From NCBI GenBank assembly GCA_012932865.1, contig SAXG01000115.1, positions 28,560 through 92,559 on the forward strand: a stretch of 64,000 nt of DNA. The letters are read 5' to 3'. Of this stretch, positions 57,403-64,000 are shown piece after piece. The stretch is from Amylostereum areolatum. Taxonomy: Eukaryota; Basidiomycota; Agaricomycetes; Russulales; Stereaceae. Numbering within the stretch: position 1 is the stretch's first letter; each line of letters opens with the position of its first letter. A model generated the notes under the pieces. That model was not told the origin of the DNA, made no database searches, and saw nothing but the letters and a program-made list of their open reading frames with translations. A program made the position numbers and the translations under genes.

Positions 57403-58363
57403 TCAATCAAGAAACAACTCCTCGAACGCTCCAGACGCAGGATCGTCAGTGCAGCTCGTGGGGTCAGGTGCCCCCACTACGGTTGATAGGGTTTTCACCA
57501 AGCCATCCAAAACCGATATTTGGTTTGGTGGACAGTCGAACTCCCCACGACAAACCGGACAATCGTATATAGAACCACGTGAATCTATAAAACCTTCCTC
57601 GTCGTCATCCATGGTTCGATGTATACACTTGAGGCAAAACGCATGGCGACAACTAGAAATTCTACATCGTTCTGGATTTTGATACTGGATTTCAAGGATG
57701 GCAGGGATAACAAGACGTACACGCACGGGCGGATCATGACATCAAGACATACGCCGCAAGTGAGTTCAAGGTCCCTTTCGGCGCGGATCTGGTGGTAACA
57801 CGAGTCAGATCTGCAACGAAGGATTGGAGGTGTTGGATCCACGCACTTGCTCCCACAACACCACGATACCGCGGAGACGGGATTCCGCCTTGGCGATCTT
57901 GCCCCGCACTCGAATGAGTTGGTCGATCCGAGCCTTGACGGCGATGTTATCCTGTTGCGTGGACGAAGACGGTCAGGGCCGCGCGAGAAGGTGACGCAGC
58001 ACAGTGAACGCGTACCCGTTCCAGAGCAGACATCCGACGACGGGCACCCGTTGGGGAATAGCGACTAGATGCGATTATCTTGACCTTGGCTGAGCGTGCA
58101 GTGGCGGGCTTGCGTCGGGCAGAGGAGCTGGCGGACAACGCTGGGTCTTCGCCTTGCGCAGACGCCGGGGCGGGAGCGTCAGGAAGGGATGACAGCTCGT
58201 TTGAGAAATCGAGATCGGATATGGCGGCGCAGAGAGCTTTGAGCATTGTGGCTGGTGGGGTAAAGCGGAGGTGAGATGTCTGAAAAGACGGTATCCGATT
58301 GTGGGAGAGCACCTGCCGATAGATGGGGTAGTTGACCACACGCCGGAAGCCTGAGGTGGCCAT
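57403..58363 (-). CDS. small RING-finger protein with N-terminal coiled coil; one splice junction unresolved
   Basis: Likely start ATG 58246 (or the in-frame ATG 58363). Exon 1 ends after RSAK near 58085; exon 2 (DNIAVKARIDQLIRVRGKIA then KAESRLRGIVVLWEQ) is joined by a 58-nt intron with branch CTGAC to IRAERDLELTCGVCLDVMIR. The RING continues in another frame as RCRISSCRHAFCLKCIHR and YDCPVCRGEF, giving C-x2-C, C-x-H-x2-C-x2-C and C-x2-C ligands. No standard intron of normal size joins the first Cys pair to the rest in phase, so that junction is open. The C-terminus is acidic and ends FEELFLD. RING proteins usually act as E3 ubiquitin ligases; the substrate is unknown. Confidence 0.6.
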
Positions 58364-58924
58364 GTTTTAAGAGTGAGCTGTCGTTCGCAATCCTCGTCGC
58401 TCGAGGACTGAATGCACAATGCACATTGAAATTGGCGAATGTAGACTGGTCACTGGTATGTACTATGTAGTAGCACTATGAGGCTTTGTTCTTCGCGGCC
58501 GGGCGCTGCCGCGGGGGCACGTGCAGGCTTTCAGCCTTCAAGCAATTGATGCGCAGGCCTGGCCTCGGACTGCAGTCAATTGCAAGAGCTTCAAGCTCCA
58601 ATTATCTGGCCCAAGCAGTACTGGATCTGATCAATGTCAATTCATGAACTATGAATTGCTTTATTGAACCCAAAGGTACGTTCACCACTTGGCAGTGGCA
58701 GACCCAGAGGGCTGTAGAAACTGGAGTGGCCGCCGCAATACGTGGCCCATTGATCGCCATCCTCCCGGCATACTTCCATGGTTCGCGACAGTCCTTGATT
58801 GTGAAGCCACAATTGGTATCCGACGCGGGGGATAAAGCGGTCCAGGTTGCACCCATTCAAGATACCTTATCGGCATAACTCGTGCACCCCATTCCGTCCA
58901 CGCAGAGCTCATCTAACAGTACCG
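58364..58924. other. intergenic, divergent promoter region
   Basis: No gene seen; short ORFs on the minus strand (58602-58912) lack motifs. Confidence 0.45.
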
Positions 58925-59531
58925 ATGCCATCTTTACGCCTCCCCGTGCCCGTCTTCGACGTCAGTTTGCCTTTCATCTCGTCCGTCCCCCGCTGACCTT
59001 CGTATTTGCCAAACACTAGACTTTGATCACCGTCCGCGGTCGCTTTTTTCAAGCCCGTGCAGATGCCCCTACATACGCAGAAATCCCCACAGTCATTCCG
59101 AAATCCGAGTCTGCTCTTCTCCCTCGCTTTCCAGGCGTGGAAACCCTCCTTGGAACCCACTCCACCGTGCACGACTGCTGGGTTACCGTCGGCGACGACA
59201 GTGGCAAACGACATCGCTTCCTCGTCTCTTGCACTCTCCGCCCTCAAACTACGATCAACTACGCCATCCAGTCACGCTTTCCTGAACTTCCTCCGTGGTC
59301 TGGGGAGGTTGTCGTTATGGCTATCGGGACGAAGAATTGGGTGGTGGGTTTGAGAGGGCGCGCTCAAGTCGCTCTGGCCGATGCTGCCGTGCGGATGTGC
59401 GTCTGTTCCCCCTCTTTCCTCACGGCGCATCTCAAATTTGACGCGATTCTAGGTTTCTTTTACGCGTGCAGACCGACCTCTCCACCGTGGAAGGCCTCAA
59501 CTGGCCTCTCGACATCCCAACGGACATATGA
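58925..59531 (+). CDS. small protein of unknown function
   Basis: Exons 58925-58960, 59020-59396, 59453-59531; 492 nt, 163 residues. All junctions are in phase with normal GT-AG introns of 56-59 nt. It reads MPSLRLPVPVFD joined to TLITVRGRFFQARADAPTYA, then VETLLGTHSTVHDCWVTVGD, GKRHRFLVSCTLRPQTTINY, WSGEVVVMAIGTKNWVVGLR, and ends PLDIPTDI. Alternating hydrophobic residues suggest a beta-rich fold. I do not recognise the family. Confidence 0.55.
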
Positions 59532-60399
59532 TCACGATGTGGCTCGCGTCTCTTTCCCCTTACGTCGAGCTACGAGTAGACACAATGGATCCTTTCGTTT
59601 GTATCGTTCACGCACGCTCGAGGAGCGACGACCGTAGTAAATGAACTCTGTTTATACCTCCGACCTAAGATCATGCAAGCGAATGTGGGGTCATGCGTAG
59701 ATTGAGGCGGGTAGATGAGCATGTGCATAGGAGATGGAGGTAGGTAGATAGGTGCACGAGGGAACGATGTAGGCAACTCGGATACAGTGTGCATTTCATG
59801 ACACAGCTCGGCCGTGCCGATGCGAGTCGAAAGCAATGGAGGAAGAAAACAGAAGGGAAGGGTTTAAATAGATAACCCACAAGGCCATCCTCAGTGTATG
59901 GCACCTGCATCGAGCCCACCCAGTCACAACGGTATCGTCCCTCTTGTCATCCACGCCATCCACCATGCCTCCGTAACATCTTCCACGCAGGGCATCTTCC
60001 GCCGCCGCCACGGCGGCTACAGCTTGAAGCGCACAGATGGGAACGTGACGAGATCCAGATCGGAACAACAGTATAGGAAGCACTTCTATGAGGCCGAAGG
60101 CTTTGGCTCCGTGTCGCCTGCCGGATTCTCGAAGATGCGTGACGGCGAGGCCCTCGTGAACCGGAAGGGACCAACGGGGCGACCACGTCCACGACGATTT
60201 GTACCTGACAAGGGGAACACGCGCGGAAGTGTCCGCAGAAGTGTCGGATCCAGGATCGAGGCTACACGACTGTTGGCACCAGAGAAAGACGGCAAAGAGC
60301 AGATACGGCACGTACGTTTGTCCTGTGGGAGTCACGATCCTGCAAGAGGGATGAAATGGCGACTTGGAAATGCTGGCCGAATCGACGAGGGTACAAGCG

Positions 60400-61062
60400 C
60401 AAACGGATGGTCTGCCGGAGCCTGCGGGGATCACCGTGAGGACGAGAGGAGAAAGAAATTGAAGATAAAGAGGAAAAGAAAGATATTGCACCAGGTCGAC
60501 GACGGGGGCCAGCACCACTCGACGCACGCCAACACGGAATTCATAAGAAAGCCATGCGACGCGCGACCTGCATGCGCGCGGCACACGACCGAGGTCGCAT
60601 GCCAGTGAGCACACACACTTGAGAGTGGTGGGGCGAGGGCGGGAGCAGGGACGAAAGAAGGTGGCGACGACGTACGAGGACGGCAAGGACGACGAGGTCA
60701 AACAGCAGTGGCAGCGGTTTGGGCGACGGCGGCGACGGTCACGGTCCTCGTTTGCGAGGCGAGAATCCTGGCCGAACGTTTGCGCTTGTGCCCCCGACGA
60801 GATGGTCGTCCGGAGCCTGTGGGGGTCACCGCGAGGACGAGAGGAGAAGAAGAAGAAATTGAAGATAAAGAGGAAAAGAAAGATATTGCACCAGGTCGAC
60901 GACGGGGGCCAGCACCATTCGACGCACGCCGACATGGAATTCATAAGAAAGCCATGCGACGCGCGACCTGCATGCGCGCGGCACACGACCGAGGTCGCAT
61001 GCCAGCGAGCACACACACTTGAAAGTGGTGGGGCGAGGGCGGGAGCAGGGACGAAAGAAGGT
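60400..61062. repeat. direct repeat, two copies of about 260 bp with period 400 bp
   Basis: Copy 1 about 60400-60660 and copy 2 about 60800-61062 share long identical stretches (AGATATTGCACCAGGTCGAC at 60481 and again at 60881), with a few substitutions and a 6-bp indel in an AAGAAG run. About 140 bp of unique sequence lies between. Confidence 0.85.
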
Positions 61063-61868
61063 ACTTAGCGACGACCGAGGACAGGAGATTCCCACGCGCC
61101 ATGCCGGCGGTGGTCTAAACCGGAGATCCCCGCACGCTGGCGCAGGCGCAGGCGCACTGGCAGTGGCAATCGCTTCTCGTCATCGTCGTCCTCGACCTCG
61201 AGCATCGGTCCCACGGCACATCCGACACCGCGAATTGCGGCTTTCGCGACAGCTCCCAGGCAGAGCGCCGCATGCCTGCGCGAGCTCGCCTGCCTTTGCG
61301 TTAGCTATTCGTAGTCGGTCGACTCGGTCGCCGTCGTGGTTCCTATCTGGCTCTTCTCCACTTTTCCTTCCGCCCCTCGTCATCAGAAAATTGGACGTTT
61401 TCCTCTCACCACATGTCGCATTGTGCGGTCCAGGTTAGTCTTAGTCCAGGGTCTTCCTCAGCCGCGCTTAGATTCGGACGCCAATGCTCATCATCCCCCA
61501 GGTCTTTTCTACGCACGTCAACGACGACGTATCATCTCCTGTCGACCGTTCCGTCGCCTATTTCTCTCAAGTTCTGCTCGCTGGGCTGCTGGGCATCGGC
61601 GGCGCACGTTCAGTGCTCAAACCACGGGAGAAGAAGTCTGCAGAGGCGGAAAGGCCGAAGAAGCAACCGCCGCTGTCAATGTCTGCGCGTCCGACGGCCT
61701 GAAAAATCGACTCGTGACTGTCCAGGGACGGTGTCGGTGCACAATCGAATGTGACAAGAACGACGGCGGGACACTCGGCCGCGCCTCGTGTCCACGAAGT
61801 GATTATAGCGAGTGGTAAGTGTCTGAACACGCTGCCGCTCGTCGAGCTCAACAACGCCGCCGCGGTCG

Positions 61869-61876
61869 TATAAAAA
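61869..61876 (+). promoter_or_regulatory. TATA box of the HMG-box gene
   Basis: TATAAAAA 56 bp upstream of ATG 61925. Confidence 0.6.
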
Positions 61877-61924
61877 GCAGCCCATAATGCCCCCAACTGG
61901 CACCCACATTCGCTCAAGAACGAC

Positions 61925-63514
61925 ATGGCCGACCTCTACTATCCCATGGGCCTCTACGACCCTCACAACGGTACGCACACTCCCTTATCACACCCACGCC
62001 TCAAGGCAGATCCTGATCTCCCCCCCCTTCACAGATCCCCTGCTCACCACGTTCGCGGCGTGGTCATCCCAACCCTTGCAGTCATCCTGTCCCCCCGCCG
62101 GTCTTGGCCGGGACCAGTCCAAATGCGAGACAAGCACCCCGGATTTCTCTATCGATCTCGTGTCCCCCCCCGGTCTCTTCCGCGCGAGCCCCCGACGCTT
62201 GACTCTTCCGTGCTCCCGCCTTGCGCGCCCAGCGACCCTTTCGACACTGACGGCGCTCGCGCTCGCTCTCTCCCCGGTCCCATACGAACTTCCAAAAACC
62301 AGGTCTTAGACCACGGCGCCCCTCCCGCCCATGTCCCGCGCCCTTCCAATTCTTTCATCCTCTTCCGCACAGAACTCTCGTCACGGTATCGAGACACCGT
62401 CAACTGCAGCAACCGCGACTTCAGCCGGTTTGCCTCCGGCGTATGGCGCTCGCTGTCGGACAAGGCCAAGGGAGCGTACAAGGAACGGGCCAAAGCGGCC
62501 AAAGCTGAACACGCTCGAAGACATCCCAACTACCGCTACTCGCCCAAACGACGCTCGAAGACGGGACAAAAATGCGACGATGCCTCGAAAGATACCTCCG
62601 GTGTGCAGGGCCTCCAGCTCGTCGAGCTTGTGACGCGAGAAGTCGAGGTCGCGAACGCGGGCCAGGGCGGTGACAGCGACGCCTTTCCCTCCGCTCTCAC
62701 TGTGGAAAATAGTGCTCTACCCGTTAATGCGACAACCCCCTCCTCTTCTTTTTGTTCTTCGCCCCTCTCCGCCCTCTCCGCCCTCTCCGCCCTCTCCACC
62801 CTCTCCACCCTCTTTCCTCGCCCCTTCTTCCCCGTCCTGCCCCATATCCCCACCGTCCGTCTCTTTGCCGCCCGTTCCCCTCTCCCCCTGTGCCGCCGCC
62901 GAACCTTCTTCGCCGCCTTCCGAAGTGACTGCCTGCGATTCCCAGTGGGAGGCCTTCATCGCTGGACTCGCTGGCCAATACCATGACCAACGCGACGCCG
63001 CGTGGACGTCCGCTCCCATCCCGCTCTCGCACCAGTCGCCTGGGTCCCCTGCCAACGAGCTGATCGAGCCGTACGACATCGACTGGGAGAAGGTCATGGC
63101 GGAGATCATGGCGGGCCCTCCCAACACATCGTATACTGTCCAGCCGCCGCTTACCGCCAATGGCGCGGACGCTCCTCCCTGCCCGTCGATGCACCCGCCG
63201 AGCATCCGTCTTTCCCACTTCTCCCACTCGGAAGCACGGAGCTCGATTCTTCCGACTTTTGGTCCAGCGCGCTGTACCCCTCAGCCTTAAACGAATCGTT
63301 CGACTCCGTCCCGAGAAGCGCGAAAGTCGGCTCTCTCTTTGAAGACTTGTCTTGGACCGAGTTTCTCGCCCTTTTCGATGATTGGGGCCGTTGCCATTGC
63401 ATATGTCCCTTTTTTCCGTCCCGTCTTATTCTTCTGTGCTTCCTGTTCCTTTACGTATTACCCTTTCTTCCCAGCCATCGCCCTCCCCCGATTGAATGCG
63501 GCTGCCCGTACTAA
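61925..63514 (+). CDS. HMG-box transcription factor (MATA-HMG type); exon model incomplete
   Basis: ATG 61925 opens MADLYYPMGLYDPHN, ending at a GTACGC donor (61971); the acceptor near 62034 continues in phase as DPLLTTFAAWSSQPLQ. The HMG box is unmistakable at about 62331-62545: HVPRPSNSFILFRTELSSRY, NRDFSRFASGVWRSLSDKAK, YKERAKAAKAEHARRHPNYR. This subtype includes fungal sexual regulators (Ste11, Rop1, prf1) and mating-type factors. Downstream, coding-like segments lie in other frames: acidic SQWEAFIAGLAGQYHDQRDA and EPYDIDWEKVMAEIMAG (about 62940-63120), and LFEDLSWTEFLALFDDWG (about 63336-63390). At least two introns are therefore needed, whose sites I could not fix. The acidic, aromatic C-terminus looks like an activation domain. 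A nuclear DNA-binding role is inferred. Confidence 0.75.
62763..62811. repeat. 9-bp tandem repeat (GCCCTCTCC-type)
   Basis: Five to six copies of CGCCCTCTC / CACCCTCTC inside the HMG-box gene. Depending on frame it codes Ala-Leu-Ser or Pro-Pro-Ser repeats, so it is tolerant of copy-number change. Confidence 0.7.
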
Positions 63515-63806
63515 CCGTGATGTATTGTCTGTACATATGGGCCTCCATTCGCCTTGTATTCTTTACCATTCATACGCGTTTCAATTCATGTCCCCTTCCA
63601 TACTATCGTGCATAAGACGACGTGTTTTCCTAAACAGCACGGAGTTTTGACGGACACGGCTTCGATAATCCCCGGAAACCGGTTGTTCCTTGTGTAGGGA
63701 CCAGTGCCGTGAAATCTATCTATCTATCTATCGGTCGGAAAATGAGGGAGGGTGTCAATGGACGTCCGCCGTCCGTATTTAGACGACGGTTAAGTGGAGA
63801 ACTGGT
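63515..63806. other. intergenic, with a CTAT microsatellite
   Basis: 3' flank of the HMG-box gene. A short (CTAT)n run lies near 63717-63731. Confidence 0.5.
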
Positions 63807-64000
63807 ATGCTAACCGCTATGTACTTCAATCGCATTCCCCAAACTCTGATCAGCGACACCAAAGCGGGCGGTGCTGCAGGAGCTTCCCATGCCGAACTCG
63901 TGCAGCGAGGGCAATCATACAAGAGCTTTCCGACGTACAACTCGATAGAACGCAGACACTTCCCCGTCAAACCGTCGGGCACCTGGCGGATGAAAGCCGG
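63807..64000 (+). CDS. open frame running off the window edge, unknown function
   Basis: From ATG 63807 the frame stays open for 64 codons to the end of the window (AMYFNRIPQTLISDTKAGGA, SFPTYNSIERRHFPVKPSGT). Amino acid composition is protein-like, but no family is recognised and the extent is unknown. Confidence 0.35.
   Translation, partial: MLTAMYFNRIPQTLISDTKAGGAAGASHAELVQRGQSYKSFPTYNSIERRHFPVKPSGTWRMKA

Larger units (their letters stand above)
59532..61924. other. repeat-bearing region without a supported gene
   Basis: Long frames are open on both strands (minus 59796-61016, plus 59898-60608), but they overlap each other and the direct repeat, and show only low-complexity Arg/Ser/Cys sequence. 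I regard them as by-products of high GC. The right end holds the promoter of the HMG-box gene. Confidence 0.4.

Noticed and set aside
59796..61016. 406-codon minus-strand ORF
   Set aside because: Cys/Arg/Ser-rich translation that repeats itself because of the 400-bp direct repeat; no start context, introns or family motif, and an equally long frame is open on the other strand.
62717..63227. Minus-strand Gly/Arg-rich ORFs opposite the HMG-box gene
   Set aside because: Mirror of the CCT/CTC repeat on the coding strand; low complexity.
1..64000. tRNA, rRNA or CRISPR arrays
   Set aside because: No cloverleaf with a GGTTCGA-type T arm, no rRNA-like block, and no evenly spaced repeat-spacer pattern was seen; the tandem repeats present are minisatellite or segmental.

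Overview
The window is nuclear DNA of a filamentous basidiomycete, most likely an agaricomycete. Genes are dense and broken by many short GT-AG introns (about 48-90 nt). There are two FunK1-type fungal protein kinases, a seven-helix-like family typical of mushrooms, GH30 and GH20 wall enzymes, and TATA boxes 60-160 bp upstream of start codons. I see no rRNA, tRNA or CRISPR array.

Layout. 1-5046 (+): C-terminal bulk of a large Ras-type GEF. 5047-10556: accessory stretch with a 482-bp MITE flanked by TA, a gene of unknown function with a 10-bp tandem duplication that breaks its frame, a methyltransferase relic, and a multi-frameshift pseudogene. 11.2-12.6 kb (-): a small four-helix membrane protein and an uncertain ORF. 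12.7-19.1 kb: the most unusual block, with the replication factor MCM10 flanked by two divergently oriented paralogs of an unrecognised family that share exon lengths, phases and an 18-nt microexon. 20.7-22.9 kb (+): tandem isoprenylcysteine methyltransferase-like genes, the first with a frame break. 23.5-24.1 kb: histone H2A.Z. 24.8-25.4 kb: small CsbD-like stress protein. 26.0-27.3 kb: a gene of unknown function. 28.7-31.1 kb: secreted GH30 glucanase with 14 exons. 31.8-33.3 kb: isocitrate lyase/PEP-mutase family enzyme. 33.6-36.3 kb (-): AP-1 beta-adaptin. 36.7-39.6 kb (+): FunK1 kinase 1. 39.8-42.1 kb (-): UBP6/USP14. 42.4-43.4 kb (-): Bap31-like ER protein. 44.9-47.9 kb (+): amino acid/GABA-type permease. 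48.4-50.7 kb (+): GH20 hexosaminidase. 51.1-52.7 kb (+): multi-pass membrane protein. 53.2-55.7 kb (-): FunK1 kinase 2, preceded by an 8-bp minisatellite. 57.4-58.4 kb (-): coiled-coil RING protein. 58.9-59.5 kb (+): small protein of unknown function. 60.4-61.1 kb: direct repeat of period 400 bp. 61.9-63.5 kb (+): HMG-box factor. An open frame runs off the right edge.

The genes do not form one pathway. Housekeeping genes (MCM10, H2A.Z, AP-1 beta, UBP6, Bap31-like) are interleaved with lineage-specific families that show duplication and decay. Exon coordinates were derived by hand from splice signals. They are stated exactly only where the summed exon length kept frame from start to stop.
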